This document shows positions 16,113-24,385 of a stretch of DNA of 64,000 bases, piece after piece. The notes under the pieces were generated by a model that searched no databases, was not told the DNA's origin, and saw nothing but the letters and a program-made list of their open reading frames with translations. Both the position numbers and the translations under genes were made by a program. The stretch comes from Streptomyces sp. NBC_00663 (GTDB taxonomy: Bacteria; Actinomycetota; Actinomycetes; Streptomycetales; Streptomycetaceae). How positions within the stretch are numbered: the first letter of the stretch is position 1; each line of letters begins with the position of its first letter. The stretch lies in assembly GCF_036226885.1 (NCBI RefSeq), contig NZ_CP109027.1, positions 8,246,001-8,310,000 on the forward strand, read 5' to 3'.

Positions 16113-18425
16113 GTGGTGACTCCGGTGAACCCCCCGCCCCTTGCCCCCACTTCGCCACCGCCCCCCACGGACGCGTGGCCGGGCCCGCTCTCCGCTCTGC
16201 CCGAGGGCGTCCGCGTACGGCTCCTGCACGCCGTACACGGCGATCCGCGCGCGGCGGCCGAGGCCGTACGGCTGCTCGGCGACCGCCGCTCGGCCGGCCT
16301 CGACCCCCTTCCCGCCGAACCCGCCGCACTGGCCCCGTCGCTGCTGCGCGCCCACCGCGCGGAGATCCGCGCCCTGCCCGACGACACCCGCCTGCTGCTG
16401 CTCCTGGCCGCGGCCGACCAGTACCCGGTCGCCACCCACGCCTTTCTGCGCGCGGTCGCCGCCGCCCGCCTCGACACCCGCCCCCTGGAAGCCGCCGAGG
16501 CCGCCGGGCTCGCCCACGCGAGCGCCGACGGGGTCGTCTTCCGTGACGCCTGGACGAGGATCGCCGCGTACGAGACGGGCTCCCCGGCGAACCGGCGCGA
16601 CGTCCACCGGCTGCTGGCCCGCGTGCTGCGCACGGAGGGCGAGACTCCGCTGCGTTCCTGGCACCGTGGCGCGGGTGCCCTCGGCCCCAGCTCCCGACTG
16701 GCCGGGGAACTCGCCACGGCCGCCGCCAGGGCCCGCGACGAGGGCCGCCTCCCGCTGGCCCGCGCCCTCGCCGAACGCGCTGCCGCCCTGTGCCCCGACC
16801 GGGCGGAGCAAACCCTGCTGTTGACACGTGCCGCCGTGTACGCGTGGCAGTCGGGCGCGGGCGACCGGGCCCGCACCCTGACCGCGCGCACGGAGGACGA
16901 CGCGCTGACCGGTGTGCTCGCGCTGCGCGCGGGCAACGCGGCGGAGGCGTTCGACGCCCTGCTGACGGCTGTGGTGCGGGAACCGGGGGAGGAGGAGGGC
17001 GACGCGACGTCCGAGGTCGATGACGCTGCTCCGGTAGCGGCCTCCGCGTTCGACGGCCGGAACGTTTCCGCAACACTGGACACAGTCCGCCCCACCCTCA
17101 CCACCCTCGACGTCCCCGACCCCGCCCTCCACCTCCTCGCCCGGGCCACCGAAGCCGCCATCTACACCGGTGACCTGCGGCGATGCCGGGAGGCCGACCG
17201 GCTGGCCCGCAGGCTCGGGATCGAGCCACCCGGGACGCTCGGCGGGCTCGCGGCGGCCTTCGAGGGACGGTACGAGGACGCGCGTGACCTGCTCGGCGCG
17301 ACGGCCGGGCGCTGTGGCCCCGGCGGCGATCCGACCCTCCTGATCCATGCCGGCATCGCCGCCCTCATGCTCGGCGACCACACCAGGGCCACGGCGGCGA
17401 CCGTCCGCGCGGCCGCCTCCGCCCGGGTGCGCGGCGTCACGGTCGCCGCGGCGCAGGCCATGGAGTTCCGTGCCTACGCCGACTTCTGGACCGGGCGCCC
17501 GCGCGCCGGGGAGGCCGCCGCGGCCGACGCGCTCTGGCAGGCGTACGCCACCGGCCAGGACAACGGCGCCTGCCATCTCCAGGCGGCCCTGGCCATGTTC
17601 GCGGCGCTCACGGGCGACGCCGACGTGTGCCGGGAACGCGCGGCGACGGCCCGCTCCTACGCTCTCGCCCACGGTCTCGGTCTGCCCGCCGCGCTCGCCC
17701 AGTGGGCGCTCGCCTATCTCGACCTCAGCAGCGGCCGGTTCGCCGCGGCGGCGGCCCGGCTGCGGGCCCTCGCCGGCTTCGGCCCCGGCCACGGCCACCG
17801 AGCGATCCGGCACCTGGCCACCCCGCACTACGTCGAGGCGGCCGTCCGCACCGACGACACCCGGGTCGCCCGGGTCGCGCACGCCGACTACCACCGCTGG
17901 GCGAGCGCCGTCCGCAGCCCCGACGACCTGGCGCTGAGCGCCCGTTGCCGGGCCTTGCTGACCCCGGGCGCGGAGGCCGTCGACCACTACCGCACCGCGC
18001 TCGACCTGCACGCCCGAGGCACCCGCGACTTCGAACGGGCCCGTACCGAGCTGCTGTTCGGCGGCGCGCTGCGCCGGCTGCGGCACCGCACCGAGGCCCG
18101 CGACCGCCTGCACAGCGCGCTGGAGGCGTTCGAACACTTCGGCGCCCCGCACTGCGCCGCCCAGGCCCGGGCGGAACTCCGCGCCCTGGGCACCCCCGCG
18201 ACTCCCGCTTCGGCGGCCCCGGACGACCTGACCACCAAACTCACCGCCCAGCAGCTCATGGTCGCCCGCATGGCCGCCGACGGCGCCACCAACCGCGAGA
18301 TCGCCACCAGGCTGGCCCTCAGCCCCCGCACGATCGACCACCATCTGCGGGGCGTCTTCACCCGGTTGGGGATCCGCTCGCGGATCGAGCTGGTGCGGCT
18401 GCTGGCCGAGGGGGAGGGGATGTGA
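16113..18425 (+). CDS. Large LuxR-family transcriptional regulator, 770 aa
   Basis: The C terminus (residues about 705-768) is a LuxR helix-turn-helix, with LTAQQLMVARMAADGATNREIA and LALSPRTIDHHLRGVFTRLG. The rest is helical, TPR-like and Ala/Arg-rich, as in the sensor part of LAL/MalT regulators. There is no P-loop at the N terminus, so it resembles a LAL protein that has lost its ATPase. The start is GTG at 16113 or 16116; no ribosome binding site is seen, but TAACGT ends 7 nt upstream, which would fit a leaderless message. It diverges from the secreted lipase gene and may control it; that is inferred. Confidence 0.88.
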   Translation: MVTPVNPPPLAPTSPPPPTDAWPGPLSALPEGVRVRLLHAVHGDPRAAAEAVRLLGDRRSAGLDPLPAEPAALAPSLLRAHRAEIRALPDDTRLLLLLAAADQYPVATHAFLRAVAAARLDTRPLEAAEAAGLAHASADGVVFRDAWTRIAAYETGSPANRRDVHRLLARVLRTEGETPLRSWHRGAGALGPSSRLAGELATAAARARDEGRLPLARALAERAAALCPDRAEQTLLLTRAAVYAWQSGAGDRARTLTARTEDDALTGVLALRAGNAAEAFDALLTAVVREPGEEEGDATSEVDDAAPVAASAFDGRNVSATLDTVRPTLTTLDVPDPALHLLARATEAAIYTGDLRRCREADRLARRLGIEPPGTLGGLAAAFEGRYEDARDLLGATAGRCGPGGDPTLLIHAGIAALMLGDHTRATAATVRAAASARVRGVTVAAAQAMEFRAYADFWTGRPRAGEAAAADALWQAYATGQDNGACHLQAALAMFAALTGDADVCRERAATARSYALAHGLGLPAALAQWALAYLDLSSGRFAAAAARLRALAGFGPGHGHRAIRHLATPHYVEAAVRTDDTRVARVAHADYHRWASAVRSPDDLALSARCRALLTPGAEAVDHYRTALDLHARGTRDFERARTELLFGGALRRLRHRTEARDRLHSALEAFEHFGAPHCAAQARAELRALGTPATPASAAPDDLTTKLTAQQLMVARMAADGATNREIATRLALSPRTIDHHLRGVFTRLGIRSRIELVRLLAEGEGM

Positions 18426-18452
18426 CGATGCGCGGCTGTACTACGGCCGGCT

Positions 18453-18481
18453 GTGGGGCGGTTGGGGGCCGGCCGCCCCAC
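18453..18481 (+). terminator. Probable terminator of the LuxR-type gene
   Basis: A perfect 9-bp inverted repeat, GTGGGGCGG (18453-18461) and CCGCCCCAC (18473-18481), lies 28 bp after the stop codon with an 11-nt loop. There is no T-run, which is common for Streptomyces terminators. Confidence 0.5.
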
Positions 18482-18515
18482 TGGACACCCGCCGACGCGG
18501 ACCGCGTCTGACCCG

Positions 18516-18562
18516 GAGCCTGTGCCATGCCCCTGCGGCTGGGCGGGACTTGGCACAGCCTC
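18516..18562. terminator. Probable bidirectional terminator between luxR and bioD
   Basis: CTGTGCCA (18520-18527) and TGGCACAG (18551-18558) form a perfect 8-bp stem. GAG/CTC outside a single mismatch extends it to 11 pairs. It sits directly after the bioD stop codon and between convergent genes, so it can serve the bio operon on the minus strand. Confidence 0.55.
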
Positions 18563-19279
18563 TCAGGCGGCCTCGCGCGCCCGGAACGCCTCCGCGTCCC
18601 ACACCCCGTCCAGCCGCGGTGCCAGCCAACTCGGCGCCCCTGCACGGAAGTCGGCCGGTGCCCAGGCGCCCGCGCCCATCGGCACCGCTCCCAGCAGCGG
18701 CGCCCCGGCGACCTCCGGCAGGTCGGCCACGTTGCACCGCATCGCCAGATCGGGGGAGTCGGGCCAGCCGCCGATGACGACGCCCGCCAACTCCAGACCC
18801 CTGAAGCGCAGTTCACGGGCCGTCAGCTCCGTGGTGTTCAGCGTGCCAAGCCCGGCCGTGGCCACGACCAGCACCGGCGCGCCGAGGAGCCGCGCCGCAT
18901 CGGCCAGCGTCCCGCCCGCCTCGTCGAACCGTACGAGCAGCCCGCCCGCGCCCTCGACCAGCACCAGGTCGTGCTCGGTGGCCAGCTTCGCCGCCGTCTC
19001 GGCGATCTCCCCCGGACGCACCGGCGCCCGGCCCGCCCGGCGCGCGGCCGTCGCCGGGGCCAACGGCTCGGGATAGCGGGCGAGTTCGGCCGTCGTGACC
19101 GGGCCCGCGAGACGCGCGACCTCCTGGGCGTCGCCCGGCTCGTCCGGCCGTACGCCCGTCTGGGCCGCCTTGAGCACGGCCGCCGAACGGCCCGCGGCGA
19201 CCGCGGCGGCGGCGACCGCCGCGGTCGTGATCGTCTTGCCGACTTCGGTGCCCGTGCCCGTGATCACCAGAACAGGCAT
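18563..19279 (-). CDS. bioD: Dethiobiotin synthetase
   Basis: 238 residues. It closes the ureido ring of dethiobiotin from 7,8-diaminopelargonate, CO2 and ATP, the third late step of biotin synthesis. The P-loop is ITGTGTEVGKTITT at the N terminus; the conserved KAAQTG-type segment (LKAAQTGVRP, substrate Lys) and EGAGGLLVRFDE, the Mg2+/substrate loop, follow in the expected order. The ATG is one base after the bioA stop, so it is the last gene of bioB-bioA-bioD. The frame is complete. Confidence 0.95.
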   Translation of the reverse strand: MPVLVITGTGTEVGKTITTAAVAAAAVAAGRSAAVLKAAQTGVRPDEPGDAQEVARLAGPVTTAELARYPEPLAPATAARRAGRAPVRPGEIAETAAKLATEHDLVLVEGAGGLLVRFDEAGGTLADAARLLGAPVLVVATAGLGTLNTTELTARELRFRGLELAGVVIGGWPDSPDLAMRCNVADLPEVAGAPLLGAVPMGAGAWAPADFRAGAPSWLAPRLDGVWDAEAFRAREAA

Positions 19280-19280
19280 C

Positions 19281-20555
19281 TCAACCCTCTTCCGCCGCCG
19301 CGCACACGGCCCGCGCGATCCGTGCCACGTCCGCGTCGCCCGTGACGTACGGCGGCATCGTGTAGACGAGGTCGCGGAACGGCCGCAGCCACACGCCCTC
19401 GCGCACGGCCGCCTCCGTGGCCGCCTTCATGCCCACCTCGTGGTCGAGCTGGACCACGCCGATCGCCCCGAGGACGCGGACGTCCCGGACGCCCGGCAGC
19501 TCCCGCGCCGGCGCCAGACCCTCCGTCAGGCCCGCTTCGAGCCGCTTGACCTCGGCCTGCCAGTCCTGGCCCAGCAGCAGCTCGATCGAGGCACAGGCCA
19601 CGGCCGCCGCGAGCGGGTTGCCCATGAACGTCGGACCGTGCGCCAGCACCGGGACCTCGCCCCGCGAGATCCCGTCGGCCACGCGTGCCGTGCACAAGGT
19701 GGCCGCCATCGTCATATAGCCGCCGGTCAGCGCCTTGCCCACACACATCACGTCCGGCGTCACCGCCGCGTGCTCCGCCGCGAACAGGGCGCCGGTACGA
19801 CCGAAGCCGGTCGCGATCTCGTCGAACACCAGCAGCACGTCGTGCGCGTCGCACGCCTCGCGCAGCACCCGCAGATACGCGGGGGAGTGGAACCGCATCC
19901 CACCCGCGCCCTGCACCACCGGCTCCACGATCACCGCGGCCAGTTCATCGGCGTGCCGCTCGATCAGCGCGCGCAGCTGGTCGGCGTACGACTCCTCGTA
20001 CTCCGTAGGCGGCGCGTCCGCGAAGATCTGGCGCGGCAGGACGCCGGTCCACAGGTCGTGCATGCCGCCCTCGGGGTCGCACACCGACATCGGCTGCCAG
20101 GTGTCCCCGTGGTAGCCGCCCCGCCAGGTCAGCAGCCGCTGCTTGCTCCCGCGGCCCAGCGAGCGCCAGTACTGGAGGCACATCTTCGCGGCGACCTCGA
20201 CCGACACCGAACCGGAGTCGGCCAGGAAGACATGCTCAAGGCCGTCGGGCGACATGTCGACAAGGTGCTTCGCGAGGCGTACGGCGGGTTCGTGCGTGAG
20301 CCCGCCGAACATCACATGGCTCATCCGGCCGAGCTGCGTGGCGGCTGCCTCGTTGAGCACCGGGTGGTTGTAGCCGTGGATGGCCGACCACCAGGAGGAC
20401 ATGCCGTCGACCAGTTCCCCGGCGGACGTGCGCAGGCGTACCCCGCTCGCCGACTCCACGACGAGCGGTTCCACGCGGCCGGGCATCGGCCCGTACGGGT
20501 GCCACACATGCCGCCGGTCGAGCTCCAGCAGCTCCGACTCGGACAGCTCAGGCAT
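19281..20555 (-). CDS. bioA: Adenosylmethionine-8-amino-7-oxononanoate aminotransferase
   Basis: 424 residues from the ATG at 20555. This PLP enzyme uses SAM as amino donor to make 7,8-diaminopelargonic acid. The PLP lysine is in MCVGKALTGGYMT (about residue 275), the Asp in LLVFDEIATGFGRTG, and the family start is RRHVWHPYG, where the Trp binds substrate. The start overlaps the end of bioB by 8 nt, and bioD begins 1 nt after the stop, so the three are translationally coupled. A longer start 27 nt upstream, inside bioB, is unlikely. Confidence 0.95.
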   Translation of the reverse strand: MPELSESELLELDRRHVWHPYGPMPGRVEPLVVESASGVRLRTSAGELVDGMSSWWSAIHGYNHPVLNEAAATQLGRMSHVMFGGLTHEPAVRLAKHLVDMSPDGLEHVFLADSGSVSVEVAAKMCLQYWRSLGRGSKQRLLTWRGGYHGDTWQPMSVCDPEGGMHDLWTGVLPRQIFADAPPTEYEESYADQLRALIERHADELAAVIVEPVVQGAGGMRFHSPAYLRVLREACDAHDVLLVFDEIATGFGRTGALFAAEHAAVTPDVMCVGKALTGGYMTMAATLCTARVADGISRGEVPVLAHGPTFMGNPLAAAVACASIELLLGQDWQAEVKRLEAGLTEGLAPARELPGVRDVRVLGAIGVVQLDHEVGMKAATEAAVREGVWLRPFRDLVYTMPPYVTGDADVARIARAVCAAAEEG

Positions 20556-21759
20556 TGGGCGCGAGATCCGTTCCGGCCCCACGACGGCGTACGGCGACCA
20601 GATCGGTGCGCGGCTCGTTGACCTCGGGAGCGGCGGCCTCGTGGGAACCGCACACGGAACCGCAGCCGGTCCCGCACCCGGCGCCCTCGTGCGAGCCGCA
20701 GCCCGCCGCCTCGTGCGAACCGCACCCGCCCGCGGCAGCCGCGGCGGCCACGTCCGCCCGGTGCTGCGGCAGGGTGACCTCGCCCGCGCCCTCCACCTCG
20801 AAGCCGGCGTCCGCGATCATCTCCAGGTCGGCCCTGCCCGCCTGGCCCTCGGAGGTCAGGTAGTCGCCGAGGAAGATCGAGTTGGCGAGGTTCAGGGCGA
20901 GCGGCTGCATCGTGCGCAGATGGACCTCACGGCCGCCCGCGATCCGGACCTCGACGTCCGGGCAGACGAACCGGACCATCGCCAGGATGCGCAGACAGCG
21001 CTGCGGGGTGAGGTTCCACTCCTTGGCCAGCGGGGTGCCCTCGAAGGGGATCAGGAAGTTGACCGGAACCGAGTCCGGGTCCAGCTCACGCAGCGAGAAG
21101 ACCACGTCGATCAGGTCCTCGTCCGACTCGCCCATGCCCGCGATCAGGCCCGAGCAGGGCGACAGACCCGCCGCGTGCGCCTTCTGCACGGTGTCGACGC
21201 GGTCGGCGTAGGTGTGCGTCGTCGTGATGTCGCCGTACGTCGCCTCGGAGGTGTTGAGGTTGTGGTTGTAGGCGTCCGCGCCCGCCTCGCGCAGCCGCTC
21301 GGCCTGGCCGTCGGAGAGCAGCCCGAGACAGGCGCAGACCTCGACGTTCTCGTTCTGGTCCTTGATCGCCTTGATGGTGCCCGCGACCCGGTCCACGTCC
21401 CGGTCCGTCGGACCGCGCCCGGACGCCACCAGGCAGACCCGCTTCGCGCCACCCGCGAGCCCCGCGGCGGCGGCCTTGGAGGCCTCGTCGGGCTTGAGCC
21501 AGGTGTACTTCAGGATCCCGGCCTCGGAGCCGAGCCGCTGCGAGCAGTAGGAGCAGTCCTCGGGGCACAAGCCGGACTTGAGGTTGACGAGGTAGTTCAG
21601 TTTCACCCGTCGGCCGAACCAGTGCCGGCGCACCTTTCCGGCCGCGGCCACCACGTCGAGCAGGTCGTCGTCGGAAGTGGCGAGGACGGCGAGCGCCTCC
21701 TCGCGGGTCGGCAGCTCGCGCCGAAGCCCCTTGTCCACCAGCGTGTTCAGCAGGTCCAT
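20548..21759 (-). CDS. bioB: Biotin synthase with Cys/His-rich C-terminal tail
   Basis: 403 residues from the ATG at 21759. This radical-SAM enzyme inserts sulfur into dethiobiotin. The [4Fe-4S] motif is LCPEDCSYCSQR (CxxxCxxC), and the conserved YNHNLNTSE and the Arg/Cys positions for the second cluster are present. The catalytic core ends near residue 335. An added tail (about residues 344-374) has three CGSHE repeats and five Cys and three His, followed by a 29-residue polar end. Most BioB proteins stop well before this. The tail could bind metal or deliver iron/sulfur; its role is unknown. It is the first gene of bioBAD. Confidence 0.95.
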   Translation of the reverse strand: MDLLNTLVDKGLRRELPTREEALAVLATSDDDLLDVVAAAGKVRRHWFGRRVKLNYLVNLKSGLCPEDCSYCSQRLGSEAGILKYTWLKPDEASKAAAAGLAGGAKRVCLVASGRGPTDRDVDRVAGTIKAIKDQNENVEVCACLGLLSDGQAERLREAGADAYNHNLNTSEATYGDITTTHTYADRVDTVQKAHAAGLSPCSGLIAGMGESDEDLIDVVFSLRELDPDSVPVNFLIPFEGTPLAKEWNLTPQRCLRILAMVRFVCPDVEVRIAGGREVHLRTMQPLALNLANSIFLGDYLTSEGQAGRADLEMIADAGFEVEGAGEVTLPQHRADVAAAAAAGGCGSHEAAGCGSHEGAGCGTGCGSVCGSHEAAAPEVNEPRTDLVAVRRRGAGTDLAPNA

Positions 21760-21823
21760 GAAAGCTGATCCTGTCCTAAGGAGCCGTCTCCGGCCAAGGA
21801 GAGTTCGTACAACAGCGGCCATT

Positions 21824-21849
21824 CACTGTGTGGGTATTGCCACACAGTG
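21824..21849. promoter_or_regulatory. Perfect inverted repeat between bioB and bioF (putative biotin operator)
   Basis: CACTGTGTGG (21824-21833) and CCACACAGTG (21840-21849) are exact complements with a 6-nt centre, GTATTG. The element lies in the 147-bp region between divergent bioB and bioF, 64 bp from bioB and 57 bp from bioF, a good position for a repressor site acting on both. No biotin-protein-ligase or TetR-type (BioQ) regulator gene lies beside it. As a transcript it would also fold into a hairpin, but a terminator between divergent genes would make little sense. Confidence 0.6.
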
Positions 21850-21906
21850 GGGGGCTGCTTGTCCCACTAGTGTCTGTTCGCTGCCTACAAAACCCCCGGA
21901 GGACCC

Positions 21907-23034
21907 ATGGCGTTCGGCTGGATCGACGAGCAGGCGCGGCTGCGCCGCCACGCCGGACTCGTACGGACCCTGCGCCCGCGCCCCGCCGACTCCCCGCTGC
22001 TGGACCTCGCGAGCAACGACTACCTGGGTCTCGCCCACCATCCCGACGTGGTGGAAGGCGCCGCGCGGGCCGCGCGGACCTGGGGCGGAGGGGCCACCGG
22101 CTCCCGGCTCGTCACCGGCACGACCGAGCTGCACACCGAGCTGGAACGCGAGCTGGCCGAATTCAGCGGTTCTGAAGCGGCTCTCGTCTTCTCCTCCGGT
22201 TACGCGGCCAATCTCGCCGCGGTCACCGCACTCGCCCCGCACGGCTCGCTGATCGTCTCCGATGCCGGGAACCACGCCTCGCTGATCGACGGCTGCCGGC
22301 TGGCCCGCGGCACCACGCAGGTCGTCGGGCACGCCGACCCGGACGCCGTGCGCAAGGCGCTCCAGACGCATGACGGACCGGCCGTCGTCGTCTCCGACAC
22401 GGTGTTCTCCGTCGACGGCGACGCCGCCCCGCTGGCCGCGCTCGCCGGAGCATGCCGGGAAAGCGGCGCGGGTCTGGTGGTCGACGACGCCCATGGCCTG
22501 GGCGTGCTCGGCGACGGCGGCCGGGGCGCCCCGCACGCGGCGGGGCTCGCCGGCGCCGACGACGTCGTCGTGACGGTCACGCTGTCCAAGTCGCTGGGCA
22601 GCCAGGGCGGCGCCGTCCTCGGCCCGGCCCGGGTGATCGACCACCTGGTCAACGCGGCACGCACGTTCATCTTCGACACGGGTCTTGCCCCCGCGGCAGC
22701 CGGAGCCGCCCTGTCGGCGCTGCGCCTGCTGCGCCGCGAGCCGGAGCGGGCGGCCCGGGCGCGTGAGGTGGCCGCCGAACTGCACGCACGGCTGACCGCC
22801 GCGGGGCACGAGGCGGTACGTCCGGACGCCGCGGTGGTCTCCGTGCGCGCGCCGTCCCCGGAGAAGGCCGTGCGGTGGGCGGCCGACTGCCGTACGGCAG
22901 GCCTGTCCGTGGGCTGTTTCCGTCCTCCTTCCGTGCCCGACGGCATCTCACGGCTGCGGTTGACCGCCCGCGCGGACCTCTCCGAGGCGCAGATCGAACG
23001 CGCTGTACGAGTGATCGGTGAGACACGACCATGA
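21907..23034 (+). CDS. bioF: 8-amino-7-oxononanoate synthase
   Basis: 375 residues. This PLP enzyme condenses pimeloyl thioester with alanine, the first dedicated step of the biotin ring pathway. The PLP lysine is in VTVTLSKSLGSQGG, the conserved start segment DLASNDYLGLAHHP and GTGGATGSRLVTGT-like GGGATGSRLVTGTTELH bind PLP and substrate, and VVDDAHGLGVLG carries the Asp and His. A strong GGAGG is 5 nt before the ATG. It is transcribed away from bioBAD around the inverted repeat at 21824. No bioC, bioH or bioI is seen in the window. Confidence 0.95.
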   Translation: MAFGWIDEQARLRRHAGLVRTLRPRPADSPLLDLASNDYLGLAHHPDVVEGAARAARTWGGGATGSRLVTGTTELHTELERELAEFSGSEAALVFSSGYAANLAAVTALAPHGSLIVSDAGNHASLIDGCRLARGTTQVVGHADPDAVRKALQTHDGPAVVVSDTVFSVDGDAAPLAALAGACRESGAGLVVDDAHGLGVLGDGGRGAPHAAGLAGADDVVVTVTLSKSLGSQGGAVLGPARVIDHLVNAARTFIFDTGLAPAAAGAALSALRLLRREPERAARAREVAAELHARLTAAGHEAVRPDAAVVSVRAPSPEKAVRWAADCRTAGLSVGCFRPPSVPDGISRLRLTARADLSEAQIERAVRVIGETRP

Positions 23035-23069
23035 GTCGGCGTGACACGGCCGTGTTGGGACAGAACTGA

Positions 23070-23291
23070 TCAGAACGCGGCCGTGAAACCCGCCCAGCTC
23101 TCGGGGGAGAAGAGCAGCGCGGGTCCGGACGGGTCCTTGGAGTCGCGTACGGCGACGAGTCCGGCCTGCGGGCCGGGCCCGGGCCGAGCGGTCTCCACAC
23201 AGTTGTTGGCTCCCGTGCTGTAGCTGCTCCGCAGCCAGTGCACGTCGTGCAGATCGGTACTGGTAGGTACGTTCCGAGGCAGTGCAGACAT
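23070..23291 (-). CDS. DUF397 small protein
   Basis: 73 residues, with the DUF397 signature: WLRSSYSTGANNCVETA near residue 20, then VAVRDSKDP and SPESWAGF. These small proteins nearly always sit beside an XRE regulator of the WhiJ type and are thought to act with it. The stop lies 35 bp after bioF, convergent. It is the second gene of a two-gene unit: the XRE gene ends 9 bp upstream. Confidence 0.92.
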   Translation of the reverse strand: MSALPRNVPTSTDLHDVHWLRSSYSTGANNCVETARPGPGPQAGLVAVRDSKDPSGPALLFSPESWAGFTAAF

Positions 23292-23300
23292 GGTGCCTCC

Positions 23301-24173
23301 TTACGCGCCGTCACCTATCCCGGCGATGTAATCCAACGAGTCCTCGGGCGAAAGGGCGTGGATCTGAAGGGTGTTGAAGGCCTCGGTATAGGCCCGGAGG
23401 TCTTCTTTCCGCTCCAGGTAGAGGCTACTCGTCAAGTGGTCGAGAACAACCACGTCCAGATCAGAAGTGCGCGAAAAAGAGAAGATAACGAAAGGGCCGG
23501 TGATACCGATGTGCTCTCCCGCGGCGAACGGCAGCACCTGAAGCCTGACTTGGGGAAGCCGGGCCGCCTCGATGAGCCGCCGCAACTGCCGGGCCATCAC
23601 CTCGGGGCCGCCGATCTCCCGGCGCAGCACCCCCTCGTCCAGCACCGCGGCCAGTTCCAGCGGGGGGTCGGCCCGTAACACGTCCTGCCGGGCCAGCCGC
23701 ACCTCCACCAGTGCGTCGAGCCGTTCGTCGGTCTCGCCGTCGAGTCCGCCGACCGCGGCCCGGGTGACCGCACGGGCGTACTCGGGCGTTTGCAGCAGCC
23801 CCGGCACGACGGAGATCTCGAGCGTACGCATCGCGCTCGCCTGCGACTCCAGGCTGATGAAGTCCCGGTACGTCGGCGGCAGCACCCCGCGATAGGCGTG
23901 CCACCAGTGGTGGCGTCCGGTCCCGCCCTCGTCGGAGCCCGCCAACACCAGCAGCAACTCGCGCAGTTGGCTGTCGTGCACCTCGTAGGCGTCCAGGAGT
24001 AACCGCACATCGGCCGGTTTCACGCCGCTCGCGCCGGTCTCGATCCGGCTCACCTTGGACTGGTGCCAGCCCACCAGCCGGGCCGCCTCACCACTGGTGA
24101 GCCCCGCACCGGTGCGCAACGCACGCAGTTCGGCGCCCAGTTTCCGGCGGCGTACCGCGGGACCGTGCTGCAT
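23301..24173 (-). CDS. XRE-family regulator with DUF5753 domain (WhiJ-like)
   Basis: 290 residues. An N-terminal helix-turn-helix (residues 12-65, LGAELRALRTGAGLTSGEAA and WHQSKVSRIETG) is followed by the DUF5753 region (about 95-280, with VPGLLQTPEYARAV and LDHLTSSLYLE). This is the large Streptomyces family that includes WhiJ, which modulates sporulation genes together with a DUF397 partner and an anti-sigma-like ATPase. All three elements are here (DUF397 at 23070, ATPase at 24386, divergent). The signal is not known. Confidence 0.92.
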   Translation of the reverse strand: MQHGPAVRRRKLGAELRALRTGAGLTSGEAARLVGWHQSKVSRIETGASGVKPADVRLLLDAYEVHDSQLRELLLVLAGSDEGGTGRHHWWHAYRGVLPPTYRDFISLESQASAMRTLEISVVPGLLQTPEYARAVTRAAVGGLDGETDERLDALVEVRLARQDVLRADPPLELAAVLDEGVLRREIGGPEVMARQLRRLIEAARLPQVRLQVLPFAAGEHIGITGPFVIFSFSRTSDLDVVVLDHLTSSLYLERKEDLRAYTEAFNTLQIHALSPEDSLDYIAGIGDGA

Positions 24174-24385
24174 GGGCTACTCCTTACTCCTTCCGGGCCG
24201 CCCAAATACGGTCTTCCGTCGGAGAGTTCACCGCTTCGAGCGACAGATATATGCATATCTTGGTGGATCGGCACCGTGACCGGCCTGGTAATGGCAGTCT
24301 GGCGAAGAAGCACCAGTCCGGGACCGTACTCGAACCATCCGCTCCGTGTCGGACTGCGGTCCCGTGGGAAAGGGACGACCTCGCC

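Noticed and set aside
16077..18344. 755-residue open frame antisense to the LuxR-type gene
   Set aside because: Gly/Arg-rich shadow; the plus-strand frame ends in a clear LuxR helix-turn-helix.
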